This document shows positions 1-5,749 of a stretch of 8,195 bases of DNA, one piece after another. The translations under genes and the position numbers were made by a program. The notes below the pieces were generated by a model, which made no database searches, was not told the origin of the DNA, and worked only from the letters and a program-made list of their open reading frames with translations. The DNA comes from Candidatus Eiseniibacteriota bacterium (lineage in GTDB: Bacteria; Eisenbacteria; RBG-16-71-46; JABDJR01). Each line of letters opens with the position of its first letter. Position 1 is the first letter of the stretch. Location: positions 1-8,195 of the forward strand of contig JABDJR010000498.1 of assembly GCA_013003415.1 (NCBI GenBank), given 5' to 3'.

Positions 1-1526
1 GATTCCATGAGGTCAAGGACAGTCAGAGTTACGAGGCTGTTCTGAAAGAGGCAGGAGTGAGCTTGCGCCCGGAAGATCGAGCCGCGACCATCGAAGAGCA
101 GTTGGCCACGGTGGCGAAGGAAGTTCAAGGCCAAGTGCTCCATGACCCCGAGCTGCTCGAAGAGGTGACGTTCTTGGTCGAGATGCCACAAGCCTTCGCC
201 GGCTCTTTCGACCCCGAATTCTTAGCGGTACCCCGTGAAGTCACTGTCACGGCCATGCGTTCCCATCAGCGATACTTTGCGGTTGAAGATGCCTCAGGGA
301 AGTTGCTTCCGCACTTCCTGGTGGTTGCCGACGGTCGTTGGGACGATGCCTCTCAAGTGATTGCGGGAAACGAAAGAGTGCTCCGCGCTCGTCTGTCTGA
401 CGCTCGGTTCTATTGGGACGTCGATCTCAAAACCGGACTCGACGGTCTGGCCGACGCCCTGAAGAGTGTGGTTTGGCTCGAGGGTCTGGGGACACTGGCA
501 GACAAGAGCGAGCGGGTGGCTAAGATCATGGTGGCTCTGGGTCCCGACGTGGCGGGTGATGCATGGTCCTCGCTCACCCAAAAGGCGCCGCGAGCGGCGA
601 AGGTGGCAAAGGCCGACCTCGCCTCCGAAATGATCAAAGATGGTAAAGAGTTCACCGGATTGCAGGGGGTTATTGGGGCGCGCTATGGCGAGGCTCTGGG
701 GGAAGACCCGGAGGTGTGCCAAGCGCTCGCCCAACAGTATCTGCCCCGGGGTTCGAAGGATCCCCTTCCCGAGTCCGAGTTAGGTTTGCTCCTCGCGCTG
801 GCCGATCGCTTCGATACCATTGCCGGGTGTTGGGCGGCTGGGTTTGTTCCTACCGGTTCTCAAGATCCCTACGGCCTTCGACGGGCGGGGAACGGAATCG
901 TTCGTATTCTTCTTGAGAAGAGTCGCGTAACGTCATTGTCAGAAGCTATTAAGAACGCTCTCCAGAATCTGCCTGGGGATTGGAATCGGGAGGCCTTAGG
1001 CCAGGAGATCGCCAGCTTCTTCCGCGAACGTCTTGCCTTTCACCTGCGTGAGCGATCCATCTCTTACGATGTGGTCGATGCGGTGCTTGAGGTTGGAGCC
1101 GATCATCCGGTCGATGCCCTCGCTCGGGCCAAGGCGCTCCAGGCGGTTCGAGGTGAAGCCGAGTTAGAGCGTCTTGTGATTGGCTACAAGCGTGCGGCCA
1201 ATATCTTGAAGGGCATCAACGCTTCAGACATTGAAAGCTTTGACGGCCTCGATTGGAGTGGGGCTGAGCCGGCCGAGGAGGCTCTTCGCCAAGCGGTTAC
1301 CCAGGCAACCCCGAAGGTGCTTCAGTTAAACCAAGATGCGAAGTATCCCGAGATGCTCCAGGAGCTACTCACTTTGAGAGAGCCCATCGACACGTTCTTC
1401 GATGACGTCATGGTGATGTCGGAAGATCCGAAACAGAAAGCACGACGCGTGTCTCTTTTAAATCAGGTGCGACTCTTGTTTCAAAACCTGTGCGACCTTT
1501 CCTGCATTGTCATTGAAGGAGAGTGA
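1..1526 (+). CDS. glyS: Glycyl-tRNA synthetase beta subunit, 5' truncated by window edge
   Basis: Beta chain of the alpha2beta2 glycyl-tRNA synthetase, which works with GlyQ in the cytoplasm to charge tRNA-Gly. The reading frame is open from base 3, with no start inside the window, so the GTG at 57 is not the true start. About 507 residues are visible of a family length near 690, so roughly the first 180-200 residues lie upstream. Family landmarks seen: the 'VTAMRSHQRYF' segment, the HD-like region around 'LGTLADKSERV' and 'GLQGVIGARYG', 'ALADRFDTIAG' followed by 'PTGSQDPYGLRRAGNGI', and the C-terminal DALR-type tRNA-binding end around 'FFDDVMVMSED', closing with TGA at 1524-1526. I see no frameshift. 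The glyQ partner is presumably upstream. It is not an obvious part of the pyr operon, because a promoter and leader separate them. Confidence 0.96.
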   Translation, partial: FHEVKDSQSYEAVLKEAGVSLRPEDRAATIEEQLATVAKEVQGQVLHDPELLEEVTFLVEMPQAFAGSFDPEFLAVPREVTVTAMRSHQRYFAVEDASGKLLPHFLVVADGRWDDASQVIAGNERVLRARLSDARFYWDVDLKTGLDGLADALKSVVWLEGLGTLADKSERVAKIMVALGPDVAGDAWSSLTQKAPRAAKVAKADLASEMIKDGKEFTGLQGVIGARYGEALGEDPEVCQALAQQYLPRGSKDPLPESELGLLLALADRFDTIAGCWAAGFVPTGSQDPYGLRRAGNGIVRILLEKSRVTSLSEAIKNALQNLPGDWNREALGQEIASFFRERLAFHLRERSISYDVVDAVLEVGADHPVDALARAKALQAVRGEAELERLVIGYKRAANILKGINASDIESFDGLDWSGAEPAEEALRQAVTQATPKVLQLNQDAKYPEMLQELLTLREPIDTFFDDVMVMSEDPKQKARRVSLLNQVRLLFQNLCDLSCIVIEGE

Positions 1527-1534
1527 GGTTTTTT
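1497..1534 (+). terminator. Possible weak terminator at the glyS end
   Basis: A 7-bp stem (CTTTCCT at 1497-1503 with AGGAGAG at 1517-1523, one G-T pair) with a 13-base loop is followed after a few bases by a run of six T at 1529-1534. The stem overlaps the last glyS codons, the loop is large and the T run does not directly abut the stem. It may be a weak or partial terminator, or chance. Confidence 0.3.
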
Positions 1535-1546
1535 GCGGCTTTTAGC

Positions 1547-1575
1547 TTGAGTCCCTAATACGGCTCTGATACATT
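1547..1575 (+). promoter_or_regulatory. Predicted sigma70-type promoter of the pyr operon
   Basis: TTGAGT at 1547-1552 (4 of 6 matches to the -35 consensus) is separated by exactly 17 bases from TACATT at 1570-1575 (4 of 6 to the -10). A start near 1582 would put the PyrR hairpin about 10 bases into the transcript, as expected for a leader controlled by this protein. Read by eye and not scored. The boxes are imperfect, but position and spacing fit well. Confidence 0.55.
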
Positions 1576-1590
1576 CTCCCGAGTCCGAAA

Positions 1591-1623
1591 CCTTTTAAAC
1601 TGGGTCTGCGAGCCCGGAAAAGG
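1591..1623 (+). promoter_or_regulatory. PyrR RNA-binding hairpin that masks the leader ribosome site
   Basis: Seen in the sequence: lower stem CCTTTT (1591-1596) pairs perfectly with AAAAGG (1618-1623). A three-base AAA bulge lies on the 5' side (1597-1599). The upper stem CTGGGT (1600-1605) pairs with GCCCGG (1612-1617), including two G-T pairs. The hexaloop is CTGCGA (1606-1611). Known: PyrR binds hairpins with a CNGNGA hexaloop, a purine bulge on the 5' side and a lower stem; all three are present. The 3' arm of the lower stem contains most of the AAGGAG ribosome site (1620-1625) of the leader ORF starting at 1631. Inference: UMP-bound PyrR stabilises the hairpin and blocks leader translation. 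The pyrR gene downstream supports the assignment. Confidence 0.88.
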
Positions 1624-1630
1624 AGACAGC

Positions 1631-1837
1631 ATGAACACTCCCCAGGTGAATTCTCTTCAGGGAGTCCGCTCCAAAACTCAGCCCCAGAATTTCATAGCCC
1701 TTTGGCTCCTCGCCAAACGGTCCGTTCGTTGGGTAAACCTTCCTCATTCCTTGAGGGAGGCCTTTTTTTTGCCCAAAGGAACCTTGTTCAAGTCCCCACA
1801 ACCTATCGCCAACGAGGAACACCATGTTACTGCGTGA
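1631..1837 (+). CDS. pyr operon leader peptide, 68 codons
   Basis: A short ORF with a strong ribosome site, AAGGAG at 1620-1625, five bases before ATG 1631. That site is embedded in the PyrR hairpin. The coding region runs through the intrinsic terminator (codons about 36-47) and ends with TGA at 1835-1837, 14 bases inside pyrR in another frame. The predicted peptide begins MNTPQVNSLQ. I recognise no domain or signal peptide, and no run of arginine or other codons that would suggest stalling. The likely job is the act of translation: a ribosome crossing 1738-1760 would prevent the terminator from folding, and its arrival at 1835 would couple to pyrR initiation at 1824. The peptide itself may have no function. 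Overlapping reading frames here lack comparable ribosome sites. Confidence 0.68.
   Translation: MNTPQVNSLQGVRSKTQPQNFIALWLLAKRSVRWVNLPHSLREAFFLPKGTLFKSPQPIANEEHHVTA
1701..1717 (+). promoter_or_regulatory. Small hairpin before the attenuator, possible pause site
   Basis: TTTGGC (1701-1706) pairs perfectly with GCCAAA (1712-1717) across a five-base loop. Flanking CC and GG can extend it past one bulged C. It lies about 20 bases before the terminator stem. Pause hairpins that synchronise RNA polymerase with the leading ribosome are known in translation-coupled attenuators, but this role is only an inference here. Confidence 0.3.
1738..1770 (+). terminator. Intrinsic terminator acting as pyr attenuator
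   Basis: CCTTCCTCA (1738-1746) pairs along all nine positions (one G-T) with TGAGGGAGG (1752-1760) across a five-base loop. Two C and then a run of eight T (1763-1770) follow. It is the best intrinsic terminator in the window. Its place inside the leader ORF, between the PyrR hairpin and the pyrR start, marks it as a conditional attenuator and not the end of glyS. A weak alternative pairing exists between AGGGAG (1659-1664) and CTTCCT (1739-1744), but it is only 6 bp with a wobble, so I do not favour a Bacillus-style antiterminator. Confidence 0.88.
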
Positions 1838-2378
1838 GAAAGCCCGCATCCTGGATGCGGATGGGATTCGTCGAGTGGTTACTCGGCTTGCCCATGAAAT
1901 CGTCGAGCAGAATCAGGGAACGAAAGATCTGATTCTGGTTGGGATCCGCCGCCGCGGCGTCCCCCTAGCCGAACGCATGCAAAAGATGATTGAGGAGTTT
2001 GAAAAGGCCACGGTTCCCATTGGGATCTTGGACATTACGCTTTATCGGGACGACCTCAATACGATCGCCGACCATCCGGTGGTTCGCACCACCGAGATTC
2101 CCTTTGATATTGAGGGGAAGACCCTCGTGCTTGTCGATGACGTGCTCTACACCGGGCGTACGGTTCGAGCCGCCCTAGACGCGATTATGGATATCGGTCG
2201 GCCGGGGAAAATTCAGCTTGCCGTGCTGATCGACCGTGGCCATCGAGAGTTACCGATTCGTGCGGACTATGTGGGAAAAAACGTGCCCACCTCATCCCGA
2301 GAAGTGGTTTCCGTTCGTCTCCTTGAGATGGACGGCGCGGACGAAGTTTTGGTGAAGGAGACAGATTATGATGCGTAA
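1824..2378 (+). CDS. pyrR: PyrR, pyrimidine operon regulator / uracil phosphoribosyltransferase
   Basis: UMP-sensing RNA-binding regulator of pyr mRNA, which in many bacteria also has uracil phosphoribosyltransferase activity. At 184 residues it has the usual family length (about 180). Seen: 'LILVGIRRRGVPLAERM' near residues 36-52, the PRPP-binding motif 'LVLVDDVLYTGRTVRAAL' at 101-118 with the acidic pair D105-D106, and the PyrR-typical 'LIDRGHRELPIRADYVGK' stretch at 135-152. ATG 1824 is preceded by GAGG about eight bases upstream and lies 14 bases before the end of the leader ORF, so it may be reached by coupled translation. It is the first enzyme-sized gene after the attenuator, so it is probably autoregulated. 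It overlaps pyrB by 11 bases. Confidence 0.97.
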   Translation: MLLREKARILDADGIRRVVTRLAHEIVEQNQGTKDLILVGIRRRGVPLAERMQKMIEEFEKATVPIGILDITLYRDDLNTIADHPVVRTTEIPFDIEGKTLVLVDDVLYTGRTVRAALDAIMDIGRPGKIQLAVLIDRGHRELPIRADYVGKNVPTSSREVVSVRLLEMDGADEVLVKETDYDA

Positions 2379-3321
2379 GGACCTACTCGGTCTTGAAGAG
2401 CTTGAGGCTCAAGAGATCTTGGACATTCTCGATACCGCGGAAGCATTCAGGGAAGTGATTGATCGACCCATCAAGAAAGTGCCCACCCTTCGGGGAAAGA
2501 CGGTGGCGAATCTCTTCTACGAGCCGTCCACGCGGACTCGGATTTCTTTCGAACTGGCAGAAAAACGCCTCAGCGCCGATAGCTTCAGTTTCTCTAAAGC
2601 CACCTCAAGTGTGGTGAAGGGGGAGACCCTAAAAGACACCGTGAAAAACATCGAAGCCATGATGGTGGACTTCGTGGTGGTTCGACACGGAGCCAGCGGT
2701 GCGCCTCACTTTATTGCGAAGAACATCGCTGCCTCGGTGATTAACGCCGGGGACGGACAGCATGAGCATCCTACTCAGGGTTTGCTCGACATGTTCACCA
2801 TGCGTCGGGTAAAGGGAGATCTAGCCGGGCTCAAGGTTGTCATCGTCGGCGACGTCACCCATAGCCGGGTGGCTCGCTCCAACATTTGGGGTCTAACCAA
2901 ACTCGGGGCCGATGTCCACGTGGCTGGTCCCACCACACTCACGCCCCGTGAAATCGAAAAGATGGGGGTGACCACGACCTGGAAAGTCGAGGAGGCGCTT
3001 GAAGGCGCCGACGTGGTCAACGTGCTGCGCATCCAAAAGGAACGCCAGGACGCAAACCTTCTCCCAAGTCTTCGTGAATACGCCATTCACTTTGGGGTCA
3101 CTCAAGAACGTCTGAAGCGTGCCAAGTCCGATGTGGTGATCATGCACCCGGGACCCATGAACCGCGGGGTTGAGATTGCACAAGATGTTGCAGAAGACGA
3201 GCGAAACGTCATCTTGGAACAAGTTACAAACGGAGTCGCGGCCCGCATGGCGGTTCTGTACCTACTCAACGGCGGCAAGCCTGTCTCAAGTGAGAAAGCC
3301 ATGGAAGCGGTGGAGGTCTAA
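2368..3321 (+). CDS. pyrB: Aspartate carbamoyltransferase catalytic chain
   Basis: Makes N-carbamoyl-aspartate from carbamoyl phosphate and aspartate, the committed step of pyrimidine synthesis; cytoplasmic. 317 residues, normal for the family. Carbamoyl-phosphate site 'YEPSTRTR' at 51-58; the inter-subunit loop with S80/S81 and K84; H134 in 'HPTQGLLD'; the aspartate-binding region with R167 ('GDVTHSRVARSN'), R221 and Q223 ('VLRIQKER'), and 'HPGPMNRGVEI' at 260-270. The start is ATG 2368, or ATG 2371 directly after it in frame. AGGAG at 2356-2360 gives a spacing of seven bases to the first. It overlaps the pyrR end by 11 bases, so the two are probably translationally coupled. No regulatory chain (pyrI) lies beside it. 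The next gene is a DHOase with all metal ligands, so a PyrB-PyrC assembly as reported for Thermus and Aquifex is possible. Confidence 0.97.
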   Translation: MMRKDLLGLEELEAQEILDILDTAEAFREVIDRPIKKVPTLRGKTVANLFYEPSTRTRISFELAEKRLSADSFSFSKATSSVVKGETLKDTVKNIEAMMVDFVVVRHGASGAPHFIAKNIAASVINAGDGQHEHPTQGLLDMFTMRRVKGDLAGLKVVIVGDVTHSRVARSNIWGLTKLGADVHVAGPTTLTPREIEKMGVTTTWKVEEALEGADVVNVLRIQKERQDANLLPSLREYAIHFGVTQERLKRAKSDVVIMHPGPMNRGVEIAQDVAEDERNVILEQVTNGVAARMAVLYLLNGGKPVSSEKAMEAVEV

Positions 3322-3323
3322 TT

Positions 3324-4658
3324 ATGAAAAGCGAAAACACAAAACGCCCGGTGGTTTTTTCCCAGGTCGATGTCCTCGACTTAGATTCCGGAAACAAAGA
3401 AACCAAGAACCTTCTTGTTCAAGATGAAACCTTACGCGTCACGAACGATCAGGACTGGCCGGAGGGTTCTCTAGTCTACGATCTCAAAGGACACCTCGCG
3501 GTTCCGGGACTTCTGGACATCCATGTTCATCTTCGCGAGCCGGGAGGTGAAGAGTCTGAGACCATCGCTACCGGTACTGCCGCGGCCGCCCGAGGTGGGT
3601 TCACAGGTGTGGTGTCCATGGCTAATACCGATCCCGTCATCGATACCCCCCAGGATGTTCGCTACGTTTTGGAGCGCGCCAAGGAGGCGGGGAAGGCACG
3701 GGTTCACCCCATCGCCGCTGTGACCATGGGGCTCAAAGGAAAGCAACTCACCGAGATGTTCGATCTTGCCGACGCGGGGGCGGTGGCTTTCTCGGATGAT
3801 GGGATGACCATCATGAATGCTGAAGTCATGCGTCGGGCTCTTGAGTATTCGAGCATGTTGGACAAAGTCATTGTGACCCACGCCGAGGACTGCCACCTCA
3901 AGGGGCAGGGTGTGGCTCATGAAGGTTACATGTCCACGAAGCTAGGCCTCCGGCCCATTCCGCGCGCGGTTGAGGAAGTGATTGTGGCGAGGGACATTCG
4001 CCTGGTTGAGCTCACCGGCGGGCGAGTCCATGTGGCTCACGTTTCTTGCGCAAGCACCGTCACCATGATTCGCGAGGCCCAGAGTCGCGGACTCCGGGTT
4101 ACCGGCGAAGTGACGCCGCATCACCTGGTATTCACGGATCAAGCTTTGGCAACCTACGACACTAACTTCAAAATGGCGCCGCCTCTTCGGGAAGAGGAAG
4201 ATCGCCTTGCCCTGATTCAAGGGTTGAAGGACGGCGTCCTCCAGGCTGTGGCTACCGATCACGCGCCTCACGCGGAGTTGTTCAAGGACACCGAGTTCGA
4301 CGCCGCACCCAATGGTGTGGTGGGCTGTGAGACCGCGTTCGCTGCGCTCTACACCGCGCTTGTAGAACCTGGCCTTCTCGACCTGAAGACCCTGGTCCGA
4401 CGCATGTCCCTCGACCCGGCGGCCGTGCTTGGCATTGATCATCCGGGGCTGCGCGATGGCGCCAAGGCCAATCTCACCATCATCGATCTCGATGGCACCT
4501 GGGATGTGAAGGCGGCTGACTTTGTCGGCCGAAGCGCGAACTCTCCGTGGATCGGAAGCACCCTCAGGGGCCTTCCGCGATTTACGGTGGAGGGTGGCGA
4601 CGTGATCTTCAAGGATGGACATACCAGCCAAGCCGTGGAGGAGGCTCTCACCTCTTGA
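3324..4658 (+). CDS. pyrC: Dihydroorotase, type I, catalytically complete
   Basis: Zinc amidohydrolase that closes carbamoyl-aspartate to dihydroorotate in the cytoplasm. 444 residues, typical of the type I (B. subtilis/Aquifex-like) group. The metal and substrate residues are all visible: H67 and H69 in 'DIHVHLREPG' with R71, the aspartate pair D158-D159 in 'AFSDDG', H186 in 'THAED', H239 in 'HVAHVS', and D312 in 'ATDHAPH'. It is therefore an active enzyme and not the inactive PyrC' scaffold found with some PyrB proteins. GGAGG at 3312-3316 lies seven bases before ATG 3324, two bases after the pyrB stop. The end overlaps the possible TTG start of the next gene by four bases. A long antisense frame over its 3' half is a shadow. 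Confidence 0.97.
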   Translation: MKSENTKRPVVFSQVDVLDLDSGNKETKNLLVQDETLRVTNDQDWPEGSLVYDLKGHLAVPGLLDIHVHLREPGGEESETIATGTAAAARGGFTGVVSMANTDPVIDTPQDVRYVLERAKEAGKARVHPIAAVTMGLKGKQLTEMFDLADAGAVAFSDDGMTIMNAEVMRRALEYSSMLDKVIVTHAEDCHLKGQGVAHEGYMSTKLGLRPIPRAVEEVIVARDIRLVELTGGRVHVAHVSCASTVTMIREAQSRGLRVTGEVTPHHLVFTDQALATYDTNFKMAPPLREEEDRLALIQGLKDGVLQAVATDHAPHAELFKDTEFDAAPNGVVGCETAFAALYTALVEPGLLDLKTLVRRMSLDPAAVLGIDHPGLRDGAKANLTIIDLDGTWDVKAADFVGRSANSPWIGSTLRGLPRFTVEGGDVIFKDGHTSQAVEEALTS

Positions 4659-5740
4659 TTTGCCCCGGCAGAGGAGCTGCATCAACCCATTGGCGTCTAT
4701 GGTTTTGCCTGATTCTTCTCGGGTGTAACTTGACGTTTGGGGTGAGCCCCTCCAACGCCTTGTCCCTGGCATGGTCTCAATCGCGAGACCATGCCTCTCT
4801 TGGGCCACCCCGGGTGGTTGCCGATCATGTCCTCACCCTCTCCGACCCGGGTACGCTTCAGGCCACGCAGCTCACCACGGGCGAGGTGGTTTGGACTCGC
4901 GAGGTGATCTCTGTCGATTCCAAGGCGAGATTAGGAGTCCAGGGTGAGCTGGTCTACTTCACCGACGCTGACGGGACCCTCCGTTCGTTTAACGCAGAAA
5001 CGGGCGAGGAGCAGGAACCTGTTTCTCTGGGGACTTTGTCTTCCGAGGTTCGCTTTTATGGCTCGCTGGTGATTTCGGTGAGTCAGCAAGGTTGCATTCA
5101 GGCTCAAGACCGCTGGCGCCAACGCACGCGATATGAACTCTGCGAGTTTCCGCAGCCGGAAATCTATCTACCGGGTTCGATGGCTCGGGTGGGTTCGCGT
5201 GGGGTGGCCGAGTTTGAACGAGGCCTGTTTAGCTGGCGGCTCCTCGACGGTGAATTGGATCAAGTCTTGCCCATGGATTCGGGGCTCACCACCGGGATCG
5301 CGAAGTCGAGGGGATGCGCCTTCTTTGGAACGGCCAACGGCGACTTGGTGAAAGTCTATATCGATCCGCTTCGAGTTGAGGCCGCCGTCAACACTTCTGG
5401 TGGGATTAAGCACGTCCCCCTGGTTTCCCGAGGGCACGTGGTTGTGTTGTTGGGTCCAGAAGCTCACTCCCAAGAAATCGTGAGCTACGACTTTCGACTG
5501 CAAGAGTTGTGGCGTCAGCCGCCACCTCCCAAAGGCCAGTGGACATCGACGCTCGCTAGCATGGGAAGTGCTCTCTATGCCGGAGACAGTGAAGGCGCGG
5601 TTCACGCACTGGAACTCACCAGCGGGGACCATCGTGCGAGTTTGTTTTTAGAGAAAGATGAGATCACGCATGTGGTGATGGCGGGCAATTTCTTGCTGGC
5701 CACGACACGACAGGGCGGTTTGTACTGCCTGAACCAATAG
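4655..5740 (+). CDS. PQQ-type beta-propeller protein, probable exported lipoprotein
   Basis: Function not recognised. The preferred start is TTG 4655, overlapping the pyrC stop (TTGA), with GGAGGAGG at 4637-4644 ten bases upstream. This gives 361 residues. The N-terminus then has basic residues, a hydrophobic core (residues 15-23, 'LWFCLILLG') and a cysteine at 24 in 'LILLGC', which resembles a lipobox. An alternative ATG at 4547 would overlap pyrC by 112 bases and bury that signal. The mature part shows repeated short motifs such as 'GTLQATQLTTGEVVWTREV', 'DGTLRSFNAETGEE', 'NGDLVKVYI' and 'GAVHALELTSGDHR', ending in 'GGLYCLNQ'. These are typical of PQQ-like beta-propeller blades and resemble BamB-type scaffolds in general form. 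Nothing identifies an enzyme site. Its place inside the pyr operon is unusual; it may sense or organise something at the envelope, or be there by chance. Confidence 0.75.
   Translation: MICPGRGAASTHWRLWFCLILLGCNLTFGVSPSNALSLAWSQSRDHASLGPPRVVADHVLTLSDPGTLQATQLTTGEVVWTREVISVDSKARLGVQGELVYFTDADGTLRSFNAETGEEQEPVSLGTLSSEVRFYGSLVISVSQQGCIQAQDRWRQRTRYELCEFPQPEIYLPGSMARVGSRGVAEFERGLFSWRLLDGELDQVLPMDSGLTTGIAKSRGCAFFGTANGDLVKVYIDPLRVEAAVNTSGGIKHVPLVSRGHVVVLLGPEAHSQEIVSYDFRLQELWRQPPPPKGQWTSTLASMGSALYAGDSEGAVHALELTSGDHRASLFLEKDEITHVVMAGNFLLATTRQGGLYCLNQ
4768..4795. repeat. Perfect 11-bp inverted repeat, 6-base loop
   Basis: GGCATGGTCTC (4768-4778) is the exact reverse complement of GAGACCATGCC (4785-4795), with the loop AATCGC between. 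It lies about 110 bases into the propeller gene, in the region after the signal sequence. No T run follows, so it is not an intrinsic terminator. It could be a stable mRNA hairpin, a binding site or a chance product of the coding sequence. Confidence 0.85.
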
Positions 5741-5749
5741 GGGGCGCGG

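Noticed and set aside
294..734. 146-codon - strand frame opposite glyS
   Set aside because: Shadow of a strongly conserved synthetase gene.
1658..1663. A second CNGNGA match (CAGGGA), possible second PyrR site
   Set aside because: The flanking bases do not pair to form an upper stem, so the hexaloop would not be presented.
1659..1744. Bacillus-style antiterminator between AGGGAG (1659-1664) and CTTCCT (1739-1744)
   Set aside because: Only six pairs with one wobble over a 74-base span, much weaker than the 9-bp terminator and not overlapping the PyrR hairpin.
1595..1932. Other open frames across the leader (- strand 1595-1849 and + strand 1702-1932)
   Set aside because: Neither has a good ribosome site; the first is antisense to the regulatory RNA and the second runs into pyrR out of frame. 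Only the ATG at 1631 has a strong site.
4547..4654. ATG 4547 as start of the propeller gene
   Set aside because: It would overlap pyrC by 112 bases and place 36 unlikely residues before a good export signal.
3942..4808. 288-codon open frame on the - strand across the 3' half of pyrC and the propeller start
   Set aside because: It lies opposite a clearly conserved dihydroorotase, shows no recognisable domain and is explained by codon bias in a GC-rich coding region.
4768..4810. Inverted repeat read as an intrinsic terminator
   Set aside because: There is no T run after the stem, and it lies inside an open coding frame.
5168..5632. 154-codon - strand frame opposite the propeller gene
   Set aside because: No family resemblance, and the + strand frame has propeller repeats and the operon spacing.
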